Both the position numbers and the translations under genes were made by a program. From Pasteurella skyensis (GTDB lineage: Bacteria > Pseudomonadota > Gammaproteobacteria > Enterobacterales > Pasteurellaceae), in the NCBI RefSeq assembly GCF_013377295.1, contig NZ_CP016180.1, forward strand, positions 930,001-994,000: a stretch of DNA of 64,000 bases. Reading direction: 5' to 3'. Below, piece after piece: positions 38,221-47,045 of the stretch. Within the stretch, counting starts at the first letter, position 1. The number at the start of each line of letters is the position of its first letter. The notes beneath the pieces were generated by a model. It searched no databases, had not been told where the DNA came from, and worked only from the letters and a program-made list of their open reading frames with translations.

Positions 38221-38907
38221 ATGCGAAGAATACTACTCATTAATAACGATATAACGCACCTTCAATCATTGATGGCGCTTTTCTCAATGGAAAATTTTGA
38301 TACTGATGTAGTAGATAATACTCATAGCGCTTTAGACAAAATTAAAACTCAACACTACCATTTTGTTTTACTCAATATTACTATCCCTAAATCAGAACAT
38401 CTTGAAATACTCAAACAGTTTCGTGATTGTTGTGATACACCAATAATGATATTGAGTGACAAAAATCCCGAGTTCGATCATATTCTATTTTTAGAATCAG
38501 GAGCAGACATCTATCTAACCAAACCTTTTAACTCACGAGAACTGATTGCTTACATCAAAATTATTTTACGCAGAACCTCTTCTATTACTTTAAGTAATAG
38601 TAATAAAATTGAATTTTGTGGGATTAAATTATATTTGAATAGTCAACAGGCGATATATCAAGGAAGAGACTTAAACTTGACGATGACAGAGTTTATGCTA
38701 TTAAAAATGTTTGTTAAATCACCGGGTCAGATTTTTTCTCGAGAAACGTTAAGTACTAAGGTATTGAATAAAAAGTTGACGCCTTATGATCGTGCTATAG
38801 ATATGCATATATCCAATTTACGTAAGAAATTACCTAAACGAACAGATAATCTTTCTTGGTTTAAAACATCACGCGGTAAAGGATATTTATTACTTAAAAT
38901 ACAATAA
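38221..38907 (+). CDS. cpxR: CpxR-like response regulator lacking the phospho-acceptor aspartate
   Basis: A 228-residue OmpR-family regulator. The C-terminal winged helix is plainly CpxR-like (RETLSTKVLNKKLTPYDRAIDMHISNLRKKLP, then WFKTSRGKGYL). The receiver is degenerate: the acidic pair is Asn8-Asn9 (MRRILLINND) and the phospho-acceptor position is Asn52 (FVLLNITIP), read as AAT in the DNA. The Ser/Thr (ILSD) and Lys (YLTKPF) positions remain. It therefore cannot be phosphorylated in the usual way. No histidine kinase is adjacent. It may bind DNA constitutively or be regulated by dimer contacts. It is read alone, divergent from the YczE-type gene. Confidence 0.88.
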   Translation: MRRILLINNDITHLQSLMALFSMENFDTDVVDNTHSALDKIKTQHYHFVLLNITIPKSEHLEILKQFRDCCDTPIMILSDKNPEFDHILFLESGADIYLTKPFNSRELIAYIKIILRRTSSITLSNSNKIEFCGIKLYLNSQQAIYQGRDLNLTMTEFMLLKMFVKSPGQIFSRETLSTKVLNKKLTPYDRAIDMHISNLRKKLPKRTDNLSWFKTSRGKGYLLLKIQ

Positions 38908-38921
38908 GAGTGATAACTGCT

Positions 38922-39644
38922 CTAAGACTTTTCTATTGCACTTAACATCCCTCTTAATATATTTAGTTCTGTTGTTTCCAAATGTGTTCGTTGATATAAA
39001 CGACGTAATTTAAGCATCATCGCATCATTTTTAATAAATCCAAGATCTCGATATACTTTTTCAGTATGTTGAAAAAAATATTCCAATGCCTCTGCTGTTG
39101 GATACTCCACAAGCGGTGACTTTGTTTGATCTTTTTGCAATTTTTCTAAACTGAGGTAAGCATTTCTAATTTCGTAACTAACTAATTGTACTGCCATTGC
39201 CAAATTTAAAGAGCCATACTCAGGATTGGTTGGTACATTCAAATGATAATGACATTTTAATAATTCTTCATTAGTTAAACCTACTCGCTCTCGTCCAAAT
39301 ATAACAGCAACACGCCCTTGTTTCGCTCGCTCAACAACCGATTCCCCTGCGTTTCGAGGATTCATTAATGTAGATTGTAAATGGCGTAATCTTGCACTGC
39401 TTCCTACGACTAACTGGCAATCTGCAATCGCATCATCAAAACAATCAAAGATACAACTGTTTTCCAGCACATCTTTTGCACCTGCAGCTAATGAGATAGC
39501 CTGTTCATCAATGGGCTGTAAAGGATTAACTAAACGCAATTGAGATAACCCCATTGTTTTCATCGCCCGTGCAGTAGAACCAATATTGCCGCTGTGTGAA
39601 GTTTCCACTAAAACTATATAAATATTATCTAATATATCACTCAT
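38922..39644 (-). CDS. trmJ: tRNA (cytidine/uridine-2'-O-)-methyltransferase TrmJ
   Basis: SPOUT-fold enzyme that 2'-O-methylates position 32 of several tRNAs. 240 residues (E. coli 246). Landmarks are VLVETSHSGNIGSTARAMKTMG at the N-terminus and the SAM knot VAVIFGRERVGLTNEEL, followed by SLNLAMAVQLVSYE. It is separated from rseA upstream by a terminator. An Apl-type uptake core with TTTTTGCAATTT lies within it near 39112-39140. Confidence 0.95.
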   Translation of the reverse strand: MSDILDNIYIVLVETSHSGNIGSTARAMKTMGLSQLRLVNPLQPIDEQAISLAAGAKDVLENSCIFDCFDDAIADCQLVVGSSARLRHLQSTLMNPRNAGESVVERAKQGRVAVIFGRERVGLTNEELLKCHYHLNVPTNPEYGSLNLAMAVQLVSYEIRNAYLSLEKLQKDQTKSPLVEYPTAEALEYFFQHTEKVYRDLGFIKNDAMMLKLRRLYQRTHLETTELNILRGMLSAIEKS

Positions 39645-39665
39645 TTTTATCTCTTTTTTTGAATT

Positions 39666-39695
39666 AAAAAACCACCTTAATATAACATAAGGTGG
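39666..39695 (-). terminator. Rho-independent terminator of rpoE-rseA
   Basis: Stem CCACCTTA/TAAGGTGG (39672-39679 with 39688-39695), eight-base loop, six T on the minus strand. It ends the rpoE-rseA transcript before trmJ. Confidence 0.85.
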
Positions 39696-39723
39696 CTTCT
39701 ATAAATCTCACTATTTTAATTAA

Positions 39724-40215
39724 CTAAGGCTGTTGCTCAGCTTCTTTTGCCAATTTCTTTTGTTTCTCTTGCTCTTTCTGCTTTTCTATATCCATTTTTT
39801 GAATATTTAAACTGACTGGTTGAGCAGCATTGGTAAATGGCAGAGTTTGTAATACTGGTTGAGCCTGTGCTATGTCACCGTTATCTTGCGTGTTTTTAAC
39901 CATATTAACACCCAACACTGCCACAAAACAAACTGAAGCTGCAATTCCTGCTTGCATAATCGAGACAGCCCAAGGTCTTAATTTTAATAACTTTCCTTTA
40001 GGTTGAGCTTCAATGGTCTCATTCTCAAGTAATGCTTCCAGTTTTGTTGAAAAATCATTACCTAAAATAATGTCTTCACCTCGCATTACACTACGAACAG
40101 TATGGTAGTTTTTCCATTTTTGTTGTAGTGTTGCTGATGAACATAACGCCTCAGTAAAGTTACCTTCTACTAACTCCCCATCTATATAAGCAGAAAGGTT
40201 CTCATTCTGTTGCAT
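39724..40215 (-). CDS. rseA: Anti-sigma-E factor RseA (MclA-like), short periplasmic domain
   Basis: Inner-membrane anti-sigma factor holding sigma-E. From the ATG chosen here (GGAG upstream; a TTG four codons earlier is less likely) it has 163 residues. The N-terminal ENLSAYIDGELVE and the KWKNYHTVRSVMRGE segment are the sigma-binding domain. One span lies at about 85-107 (AVSIMQAGIAASVCFVAVLGV). The periplasmic part is only about 55 residues and ends in a charged helix (EKQKEQEKQKK), against about 98 in E. coli. No rseB or rseC follows. Confidence 0.9.
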   Translation of the reverse strand: MQQNENLSAYIDGELVEGNFTEALCSSATLQQKWKNYHTVRSVMRGEDIILGNDFSTKLEALLENETIEAQPKGKLLKLRPWAVSIMQAGIAASVCFVAVLGVNMVKNTQDNGDIAQAQPVLQTLPFTNAAQPVSLNIQKMDIEKQKEQEKQKKLAKEAEQQP

Positions 40216-40238
40216 AATTAACTCCAATTTGTTTTTAT

Positions 40239-40811
40239 CTAGTGTATCAATGGATTGATTTTAGCGTCAATAGCTTCCCTTGCTCTAAAGATTCGAGAAC
40301 GAACCGTTCCCACAGGGCATTGCATTACTTCTGCTATTTCTTCATAACTTAACCCTTCAAGTTCTCGTAAAGTGATAGCACTTTTTAACTCATCGGGTAA
40401 GTTATTAATTGTTTCAAATACGACTTTTTTAAGTTCATCGGACAACACCATATTTTCAGGGGTGTCCATTTCTCTTAAATAAGTACCGCTATCATAACTT
40501 TCAGCATCTTCTGCTAAAATATCTTCCCTCGGAGGACGTCGTCCTAATGATGTTAAATGGTTTTTAGCTGTATTCACGGCTATTCGATACAACCAAGTAT
40601 AAAACGCACTCTCTCCACGAAAAGTATTCAAAGCTCGATAAGCCTTAATAAATGATTCTTGTACAATATCAGGAATATCATCTTGTGCAACATAACGAGT
40701 GAGTAATCCTGCAACTCGGTTTTGATAACGTATAACCAATAAATTGAAGGCTTTTTTGTTACCATTTTGTGCAAGTTCGACCAATTCCTGATCGGTTTGT
40801 TGTTCACTCAT
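40239..40811 (-). CDS. rpoE: RNA polymerase sigma factor RpoE (sigma-E)
   Basis: Extracytoplasmic stress sigma factor for envelope repair. 190 residues from the ATG chosen here, which matches E. coli MSEQ and has AGGAGA upstream; a longer frame upstream is not preferred. Region 2 includes LLVIRYQNRVAGLLTRYV and AFYTWLYRIAVNTAKNHL; region 4 includes ITLRELEGLSYEEIAEVM and VGTVRSRIFRAREAID. It is followed 23 bases on by rseA, its anti-sigma factor. A candidate sigma-E promoter lies upstream, which would give autoregulation. Confidence 0.97.
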   Translation of the reverse strand: MSEQQTDQELVELAQNGNKKAFNLLVIRYQNRVAGLLTRYVAQDDIPDIVQESFIKAYRALNTFRGESAFYTWLYRIAVNTAKNHLTSLGRRPPREDILAEDAESYDSGTYLREMDTPENMVLSDELKKVVFETINNLPDELKSAITLRELEGLSYEEIAEVMQCPVGTVRSRIFRAREAIDAKINPLIH

Positions 40812-40860
40812 TGAGTTTGATTCTCCTAAAAACTCTCCATCTTTATTTACTGTACACCTC

Positions 40861-40888
40861 TTAGTGTATAAAAAAAGCTGAAAGTTCA
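40861..40888 (-). promoter_or_regulatory. Candidate sigma-E-type promoter of rpoE
   Basis: Minus strand TGAACTT (40882-40888), about 17 bases, then CTAA (40861-40864). This is close to the GGAACTT/TCAAA-type sigma-E consensus, about 50 bases before the rpoE start. Found by eye only. Confidence 0.45.
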
Positions 40889-40985
40889 AAAATAGTTACA
40901 TAATATATAAAAAATGTGCTTATTTTAATAAGCATAAAAAAGAACGCAAATATTACCCACTTTAAGGGCATAAAATTATTGTAAA

Positions 40986-43232
40986 TTAATCCACAATTTC
41001 AACAGCAACATTCGCACTTAAACCTCTCACAAGTTGTGAGCCTTTTCTTGCTCGCTCACCTCGATAATTATCAATATCTGCAGGTTTTAGCTTAATCTTA
41101 CGTTTTCCAGATAGGAACACTAAGGTGCTTGTTGGTTTAATTAATAATACTCGTGCTAATAATTCAGAACGCTCTTTAGCTGCTTTTGCTGAAATATTGA
41201 TAATTTTATTCCCTTTACCTTTTGAGAGAGTCGGTAAATCATTCAGAGAAAAAACTAACATTCGTCCCACACTACTCATTGCAACAATGGATAACTCTTC
41301 CTCATTTTCAATCAATTGCGGTGGTAACATTTTTGCATTTTCGGATAAAGAAATCACCGCTTTACCTGCTTTATTACGAGACACTAAGTCCTCAAACTTA
41401 CAAATAAAACCATAACCAGAATCTGATGTCATCAATACTTTGGTTTCAGGGCTAGCCATTAAGACTTGCTCAATAACCGCACCATCTGGCAAGGTGATTT
41501 TTCCTGTAATCGGTTCACCTTGAGAACGTGCTGATGGCAGTGATAAAGGGTCAACCGCATAAGAACGTCCTGTGCTATCAATAAAGACCACAGGTTGATT
41601 ACTCTTACCATAAGCGTGAGACAAATAGCCATCCCCTGCTTTATAATTTAAACCTTGTACATCAATATCGTGTCCTTTCGCACAACGTACCCAACCTCGC
41701 TCCGATAAAATCACCGTCACAGGTTCAGTTGGTACTAAATCACTTTCTGAAATTGCTTTTGCTTCTTCACGTACCACAATAGGGCTACGACGTGAGCTTG
41801 CAAAGGTTTTCGCATCAGCTTGAATTTCTTTTTTAATCAAGGTACTTAAACGTCGCTCTGAACCTAAAATTAACTGTAAATGATCTCGCTCTTCTTCTAA
41901 TTTTGATTTTTCAGACTGTAATTCGTGTTCTTCTAATTTTGCTAAATTGCGTAAACGTAAATTTAAAATTGCTTCTGCTTGAATATCCGTTAAGTTAAAG
42001 CGTTTCATTAACTCTACTTTCGGTTCATCTTCATTACGAATAATCGCTATCACTTCATCGATATTCAAATACGCAACTAACAAACCATCTAAAATATGCA
42101 AACGTTTTAAAATTTTATCCAAACGATAATTTAAACGACGAGTCACAGTTGTACGACGGAATGCCAACCATTCAGTTAAAATCGTATCTAAACTTTTTAC
42201 AGCAGGTTTACCGTCTAAGCCAATCATATTCATATTCACACGATAGCTTTTTTCTAAATCTGTAGTTGCAAATAAATGCCCCATTAACCCTTCAAAATCA
42301 ACACGATTCGATCTTGGCACGATCACAAGGCGGATCGGATTTTCGTGATCAGATTCATCTCGAATATCATCAACCATTGGCAATTTTTTATTTCGCATTT
42401 GAGTCGCAATTTGCTCAATAATTTTAGAAGGAGAGGCTTGGTGTGGAATAGCTGTAATGACAATTTCACCATCCTCTTTTTCCCACACTGCACGCATTTT
42501 AATTGAACCACGCCCCTGCTCATACATTTTTTTAATATCTGCTTTTGGGGTAATAATCTCTGCATTTGTTGGATAATCAGGACCTTGTACAATAGTTAAT
42601 AAATCATCAAGGGTTGATTTTGGATTATCCAATAACATTACACTGGCTTCGGCTAATTCGTTAATATTATGAGGCGGAATATCTGTTGCCATACCTACTG
42701 CAATCCCCGTCGTGCCATTTAATAAAATATGGGGTAAACGAGCGGGTAAATATTTTGGTTCTTCTAAGGTACCATCAAAGTTAAGCTGATAATCAACGGT
42801 TCCCTGTCCTAATTCACCTAATAATAGTTCTGAAATTTTAGATAATTTAGATTCCGTATAACGCATTGCAGCGAAGGATTTCGGATCATCTGGTGCTCCC
42901 CAGTTTCCTTGCCCATCAACCAAAGGATAACGATAAGAAAAAGACTGAGCCATTAATACCATTGCTTCATAACAGGCACTGTCACCGTGCGGATGGAATT
43001 TACCTAACACATCCCCGACTGTTCTGGCAGATTTTTTATATTTTGCAGACGCATTTAACCCCAATTCAGACATCGCATATATAATACGGCGTTGTACAGG
43101 TTTTAGACCGTCACCGATAAAAGGCAAGGCACGATCCATAATTACATACATTGAATAATTGAGATACGCCTCTTCAGTAAAGCGTTTAATTGGCATTTGC
43201 TCAATGCCTTCATAGTTAATTTCTGTTGTCAT
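40986..43232 (-). CDS. parC: DNA topoisomerase IV subunit A
   Basis: Decatenating topoisomerase subunit. 748 residues (E. coli 752). The DNA-cleavage domain has the active Tyr125 in [10 protein letters not shown]. The quinolone-determining region reads [13 protein letters not shown] with Ser85 and Glu89, the wild-type residues at the positions of E. coli Ser80 and Glu84. Beta-pinwheel C-terminal domain follows (from about 490). parE is not in the window. Confidence 0.97.
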   Translation of the reverse strand: MTTEINYEGIEQMPIKRFTEEAYLNYSMYVIMDRALPFIGDGLKPVQRRIIYAMSELGLNASAKYKKSARTVGDVLGKFHPHGDSACYEAMVLMAQSFSYRYPLVDGQGNWGAPDDPKSFAAMRYTESKLSKISELLLGELGQGTVDYQLNFDGTLEEPKYLPARLPHILLNGTTGIAVGMATDIPPHNINELAEASVMLLDNPKSTLDDLLTIVQGPDYPTNAEIITPKADIKKMYEQGRGSIKMRAVWEKEDGEIVITAIPHQASPSKIIEQIATQMRNKKLPMVDDIRDESDHENPIRLVIVPRSNRVDFEGLMGHLFATTDLEKSYRVNMNMIGLDGKPAVKSLDTILTEWLAFRRTTVTRRLNYRLDKILKRLHILDGLLVAYLNIDEVIAIIRNEDEPKVELMKRFNLTDIQAEAILNLRLRNLAKLEEHELQSEKSKLEEERDHLQLILGSERRLSTLIKKEIQADAKTFASSRRSPIVVREEAKAISESDLVPTEPVTVILSERGWVRCAKGHDIDVQGLNYKAGDGYLSHAYGKSNQPVVFIDSTGRSYAVDPLSLPSARSQGEPITGKITLPDGAVIEQVLMASPETKVLMTSDSGYGFICKFEDLVSRNKAGKAVISLSENAKMLPPQLIENEEELSIVAMSSVGRMLVFSLNDLPTLSKGKGNKIINISAKAAKERSELLARVLLIKPTSTLVFLSGKRKIKLKPADIDNYRGERARKGSQLVRGLSANVAVEIVD

Positions 43233-43394
43233 TTTATCTTTCTGTAAATTTAAAGTGAAATTTTGTGGCTAAGTATAACAATTTTTGAAACTAAATTCAG
43301 TTTATAATAGTGACAAATTATAGAAATAAAACAATATGACGACAGAATATACTCTGCATCTACAAAAATTTAAAATATATTTGAATATCACGCC

Positions 43395-43419
43395 AAAGTC
43401 ATTATAATATAATGACTTT
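43395..43419. promoter_or_regulatory. Perfect 25-base palindrome, operator of the toxin-antitoxin pair
   Basis: Arms AAAGTCATTATA and TATAATGACTTT around a central A at 43407, perfect over 12 base pairs per arm. TATAAT occurs within it twice (43403-43408 and 43408-43413), so it overlaps the likely -10 of the toxin-antitoxin operon. It lies 23 bases before the antitoxin ATG. It fits the autoregulatory operator bound by RelB/DinJ-type antitoxins. Confidence 0.75.
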
Positions 43420-43441
43420 ATCAATACAAAGGAGATTAAAA

Positions 43442-43708
43442 ATGAGTAAAGTAGCCATTAATTTTAAAACAGACAAAGAACTAAAAGAGGCTTTTTATCG
43501 TGTTGTTAAAGAAATGCACACAACACCAACAAGTTTGTTTAATATGTTTATGAGCCATACGGTACAAAACCGCTCGATCACTATTTCTCTTCCAAAGGAG
43601 AATACAAAAATGACAGAGCAAGAATTTTATGAAATGATTGATAAATCACTAGAGAGTGGATTAAAACCAATGTCTATGGAAGATCTAAAAGCCCTTCATC
43701 AGGGGTAA
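43442..43708 (+). CDS. RelB/DinJ-family antitoxin
   Basis: Antitoxin of a type II pair, 89 residues from the ATG with AAAGGAG upstream. The N-terminus SKVAINFKTDKELKEAFYRVVKEMHTTPTSLFNMFM is the ribbon-helix-helix DNA-binding region of the RelB/DinJ family. The C-terminal acidic tail (MEDLKALHQG) is the likely toxin-neutralising segment. It precedes the toxin by two bases and is probably autoregulated at the palindrome upstream. Confidence 0.88.
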   Translation: MSKVAINFKTDKELKEAFYRVVKEMHTTPTSLFNMFMSHTVQNRSITISLPKENTKMTEQEFYEMIDKSLESGLKPMSMEDLKALHQG

Positions 43709-43710
43709 TA

Positions 43711-43983
43711 ATGCAGTACACATTAACCCCAACTAATAAATATATTGATGATTTAAAAAAACATAAAAAACACGGCAATAAAAAATTACTCAAAAAAATC
43801 AATCAGTTTATTAATGAACTAGAACAACACCCACGCAGTGGTACAGGGCAAGTCGAACGCCTAAAACATTATGCAGAACGAGAAATATATTCTCGTCGAA
43901 TTGATAAAGAGCATAGATTGGTTTATGAAATTATTGATGATAAAGTTATCATTATTCTAATCAGTGCTTTTGGGCATTATTAG
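43711..43983 (+). CDS. YoeB/Txe-family mRNA interferase toxin
   Basis: A 90-residue RelE-fold ribosome-dependent endoribonuclease. It has the YoeB signature KKINQFINELEQHPRSGTGQVERLKH, then YSRRIDKEHRLVYEI and the C-terminal FGHY. Residues equivalent to YoeB Glu46, Arg65 and His83 are present in VERLKH, RRIDKEH and the final GHY. It is paired with a RelB/DinJ-type antitoxin rather than the YefM/Phd type usual for YoeB. It converges on yrhK. Confidence 0.9.
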   Translation: MQYTLTPTNKYIDDLKKHKKHGNKKLLKKINQFINELEQHPRSGTGQVERLKHYAEREIYSRRIDKEHRLVYEIIDDKVIIILISAFGHY

Positions 43984-43991
43984 CTTATCGT

Positions 43992-44264
43992 TTATATGGT
44001 TGCTGAGCCTGTCGAAGCACTACCCTGTTTCTCATAAACTTTTCTTACATGAATCAAACTAATAAGTTTTAAGGTAGGTTTAATCAATAATTGTGCACTT
44101 CCCACAATAAATAACCAAGTACCACTTGTTACCAAAGAATCTGATAAAAAGAAAAAACTTCCAATCAAAAACCAAATCGCAATAAACAAATCGTTAATTG
44201 CACCTAGCATTTCATATCGTCGTTGAATAATAATATGTTTTTGTTTTAAATCTAATTTCATCAT
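43992..44264 (-). CDS. YrhK-like two-span membrane protein
   Basis: A 90-residue protein with a short cytoplasmic start (KQKHIIIQRRYEMLGAIND), two hydrophobic spans (about 22-42 and 46-64) and a basic tail. The pattern matches YrhK-domain proteins, function unknown. The last nine residues (SASTGSATI) are encoded by a dispersed bacterial repeat (TTCGACAGGCTCAGCAACC), so the original stop codon has probably been replaced. It is last in the thiI-rdgB-ycgN-yrhK run. Confidence 0.75.
   Translation of the reverse strand: MMKLDLKQKHIIIQRRYEMLGAINDLFIAIWFLIGSFFFLSDSLVTSGTWLFIVGSAQLLIKPTLKLISLIHVRKVYEKQGSASTGSATI
43997..44020 (-). repeat. Dispersed repeat TTCGACAGGCTCAGCAACC
   Basis: This short sequence recurs between genes in many bacterial genomes. 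Here it forms the 3' end of the yrhK-like coding sequence. Only one copy is seen in the window. Confidence 0.55.
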
Positions 44265-44278
44265 TTGATTATTTCCTT

Positions 44279-44749
44279 TTATTTTTCTTCAATCACAAAC
44301 TCAAACCAATCAATCACATCTTTTTCGTGAATGCCATTTTTAATTAAAATATTGGCATTTCTGACTGAATGCTGGCTATTAGAAATTAAAGGGTGCCAAT
44401 CAAACAAAGGTTTGCCCTCGTAAAGTAAACGGTAAGCACAAGTTGAGGGTAGCCATTTAAAATCAGGTAGGTTCTTTTTGGTGAGTTTCGTGCAATCATC
44501 TTCTAATTGGAAACGTGTCATATAATTCATACATCGCCCTGTTTCCACATCAAGTTGATTACAAGCGATTCGAGTAAAATAGAGTTTCTCTCTCCTACCA
44601 CGTCCTTGAATATATTTACGATAACAACACTTACCACAACCATCACATAATGCTTCCCATTCTGCATTATTCATTTCAGTTAAGCTTTTATGCTCCCAAA
44701 ATAGCGGTGTGATCTTTTCAAGATTTTGCAAATTTTTCTCCAAAACCAT
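44279..44749 (-). CDS. YcgN-family cysteine cluster protein (UPF0260)
   Basis: A 156-residue protein like E. coli YcgN (153). The conserved cysteine cluster is in EALCDGCGKCCYRK, with further conserved Cys in RIACNQLD, GRCMNY, EDDCTKLT and PSTCAYRLL. Predicted metal or iron-sulfur binding, role unknown. The first 15 codons contain an uptake signal (44701-44737), so the N-terminus differs from homologues, though the family signature from residue 16 (LFWEHKSLTEM) is intact. Confidence 0.9.
   Translation of the reverse strand: MVLEKNLQNLEKITPLFWEHKSLTEMNNAEWEALCDGCGKCCYRKYIQGRGRREKLYFTRIACNQLDVETGRCMNYMTRFQLEDDCTKLTKKNLPDFKWLPSTCAYRLLYEGKPLFDWHPLISNSQHSVRNANILIKNGIHEKDVIDWFEFVIEEK
44701..44737 (+). 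repeat. Uptake signal at the 5' end of ycgN
   Basis: TAGCGGTGTGATC then ATTTTGCAAATTTTTC. It overlaps the first codons of the ycgN-like gene on the other strand. Confidence 0.7.
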
Positions 44750-44767
44750 CCCTTATTAAAAAAATGC

Positions 44768-45364
44768 TTATTTACCTAACTGTTTTTTTAATGAATCAAG
44801 TGCCATTGCTCGATGAGAGATTTTTTTCTTTTCTACACTTTCCATCTCTGCAAAAGTACAATTTTTAGGTGGATAGAAAAATAACGGATCATAACCAAAT
44901 CCATTGGTACCACGCTCTTCTCGTAAAATTTCACCAAAACATTCCCCTACTGCAATCTTAGGTGTAGGATCCATCGGATGTTGTAAGAAAGCAATACAAC
45001 TCACAAATTTTGCCCCACGTTTATTCTCTTCAATATCAGTTAAATCTTCGATTAATTTTTTACGATTAGCCACATCATTTCCCTCTTCTCCTGCATAACG
45101 AGAAGAATATAAACCTGGAGCGCCATTTAACGCCTCAACAGATAAACCTGAATCATCAGCAAGTGCAGGTAAACCTGTCTTTTCACTTGCATAACGGGCT
45201 TTTAAAATTGCATTTTCAACAAAAGTGAGCCCTGTTTCCTCAGGTGAGCTTATGCCAAATTCACTTTGAGCCATAACCTCAAAACCAAACTCACTCAACA
45301 CATCTTGCATTTCTTTTACTTTACCAAGATTGCCTGTTGCTAATACAATTTTTGTTTTTTTCAT
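44768..45364 (-). CDS. rdgB: XTP/dITP diphosphatase RdgB (HAM1)
   Basis: Removes non-canonical purine nucleoside triphosphates (XTP, dITP) from the pool. 198 residues from the ATG chosen here (AAGGAAAG upstream; a longer frame upstream is not supported), as in E. coli (197). Motifs are the N-terminal [53 protein letters not shown] and [11 protein letters not shown]. Second in the minus-strand run behind thiI. Confidence 0.95.
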   Translation of the reverse strand: MKKTKIVLATGNLGKVKEMQDVLSEFGFEVMAQSEFGISSPEETGLTFVENAILKARYASEKTGLPALADDSGLSVEALNGAPGLYSSRYAGEEGNDVANRKKLIEDLTDIEENKRGAKFVSCIAFLQHPMDPTPKIAVGECFGEILREERGTNGFGYDPLFFYPPKNCTFAEMESVEKKKISHRAMALDSLKKQLGK

Positions 45365-45392
45365 TGCTATCTTTCCTTTATTCCCTTTAAAT

Positions 45393-45427
45393 AATTGTAA
45401 ATTTTTCAATGAATGTAACCGCTTGTT
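45393..45427 (-). repeat. Degenerate uptake signal between thiI and rdgB
   Basis: TTGTAAATTTTTC then the reverse core GTAACCGCTTGT. Confidence 0.55.
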
Positions 45428-46885
45428 TTACCTAGTGATATTTCTAAACACTTTCACATTCATAAAACCTTTCTCTTTTAAGTAAAGTGCTTGTAATTTA
45501 CTCATCACGCCTCGACTACAATAAAGTAAATAATTTTTAGATTGATCTAATTCACCAAACTGATTAGATAATTTATAAAAAGGTAACTGCTTTACTTCAA
45601 TATTCTCTAAAGTAAAAGGGGTTTCATCCACTTCTTCAGGGCTACGAATATCTAAGACAATATCATTGTCACTAAATTCAGAAGTTGTTTCAACAGCCAC
45701 TACTTCTTTTTCTGTTTGAGCTGCAATTTCTCGAATATCTAACACATCGGCATTTTCAACCGCTTGATTTAAAATCTCAAAATTAAAGTTATTTTCTTCT
45801 TCTAAAATCTTACTTTCAATCGCTTTAACCGTTGGATTTTTAGAAATCACCCCACAAAATTCTGGCATACTTTTGGCAATATCATCGGTACCAATTTGTT
45901 TCGCCATAGCGATAATTTGTTCTTTATCGTGGGTAATTAAAGGGCGTAACACTAAACGCTCGGAGGCTTTATCAATTAAACGTAAATTGGTTAAGGTTTG
46001 GCTTGAAACTTGTCCTAAGGCTTCTCCGGTTACAATCGCTTCAATATTAAAACGCTCAGCAACTTTACTCGCTGCTCTCACCATCATACGTTTTAAAATT
46101 ACGCCCATTTGACCATTTTCAACTTTTTCTAAGATTTCACCGACCACATCTTCAAAATTAACCGCAATAAAACGCACTTTGTGAGATGTACTATAACGGC
46201 TCCAAATATGATACGCCATTTGTTTTACGCCAATTTCGTGGGCTGCTCCACCTAAATTGAAGAAACAATAATGCACACGAGAGCCACGTCTTAATAGCAT
46301 ATAACTTGAAACACCCGAATCAAAACCACCAGAAATCAAAGAAAGCACATCTTCTTGCGTACCGATAGGATAGCCACCTAGCCCTTGATAGCGTTCTCTA
46401 ATAAATAACATTTTATCGTGATCAATATCAACACGAACCGTCACGTCTGGCTTGGTTAATTTTACTTTTGCAGATTCAATACGCTGATTTAATCCACCGC
46501 CAATATAACGCTCTAAATCAATCGAACGGAACTCGTGTTTTCCTTTACGTTTTACACGCACGCAAAAGGTTTTATTTTCTAACTGATCTTGTACCGCTAA
46601 ATAAGTTTGCTCAAAAATATCGTGCATATCTGTGAAAGGCGTTTCTTCCACTTCTAAAATATGGTGAATCCCGGAGGTGCGTTGCAACATATCTAACACA
46701 AGCTGTTTTTTTGTTTCATCTTTGGTGCGGACTTCAATAAAATCCCAATTACGCACAACTGTCACAGTTTCATCGTGTTTAGTTAAGGTATTACGGATAT
46801 TGCTGGTTAAAATTTTGATAAAGCGTTTACGCACTGAATCGCTTTTAATCATAATTTCAGGAAAAAGTTTAATAATAAATTTCAT
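45428..46885 (-). CDS. thiI: tRNA uridine 4-sulfurtransferase ThiI
   Basis: Forms 4-thiouridine at position 8 of tRNA and supplies sulfur for thiazole. 485 residues (E. coli 482). Order: N-terminal ferredoxin-like and THUMP domains, then the PP-loop ATPase with [15 protein letters not shown], the conserved Cys in MPEFCGVIS, and a C-terminal rhodanese domain with the catalytic Cys in [10 protein letters not shown]. The presence of the rhodanese domain fits the gammaproteobacterial form. Confidence 0.97.
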   Translation of the reverse strand: MKFIIKLFPEIMIKSDSVRKRFIKILTSNIRNTLTKHDETVTVVRNWDFIEVRTKDETKKQLVLDMLQRTSGIHHILEVEETPFTDMHDIFEQTYLAVQDQLENKTFCVRVKRKGKHEFRSIDLERYIGGGLNQRIESAKVKLTKPDVTVRVDIDHDKMLFIRERYQGLGGYPIGTQEDVLSLISGGFDSGVSSYMLLRRGSRVHYCFFNLGGAAHEIGVKQMAYHIWSRYSTSHKVRFIAVNFEDVVGEILEKVENGQMGVILKRMMVRAASKVAERFNIEAIVTGEALGQVSSQTLTNLRLIDKASERLVLRPLITHDKEQIIAMAKQIGTDDIAKSMPEFCGVISKNPTVKAIESKILEEENNFNFEILNQAVENADVLDIREIAAQTEKEVVAVETTSEFSDNDIVLDIRSPEEVDETPFTLENIEVKQLPFYKLSNQFGELDQSKNYLLYCSRGVMSKLQALYLKEKGFMNVKVFRNITR

Positions 46886-46926
46886 AATCTGTTGTTTGTT
46901 TTCTAATTGTTGTTCTATAAATAATA

Positions 46927-46980
46927 AAGCGGTGCGATCCTACCATAAATTTGCAAATTTAGGGGAAAATCGTACCGCTT
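46927..46980. repeat. Head-to-head pair of uptake signals forming a hairpin
   Basis: Arms AAGCGGTGCGAT (46927-46938) and ATCGTACCGCTT (46969-46980), differing at one position, around a shared AAATTTGCAAATTT. One AT-rich element thus serves both cores. It lies between thiI and the IgaA-like gene, behind the latter's stop, where it may also act as a transcriptional end. Confidence 0.8.
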
Positions 46981-47045
46981 AAATAGAAAAGAATACCGCT
47001 TCACCTCATTCTAAATTTGGTAAATTTATTCAATTAAGTGACCGC

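Noticed and set aside
38221-38907. CpxR-like gene as a pseudogene
   Set aside because: The frame is intact, the DNA-binding domain is well preserved and the remaining receiver residues are in place. Decay would be expected to affect both halves.
40986-43232. Quinolone-resistance changes in parC
   Set aside because: The key positions are the wild-type Ser85 and Glu89.
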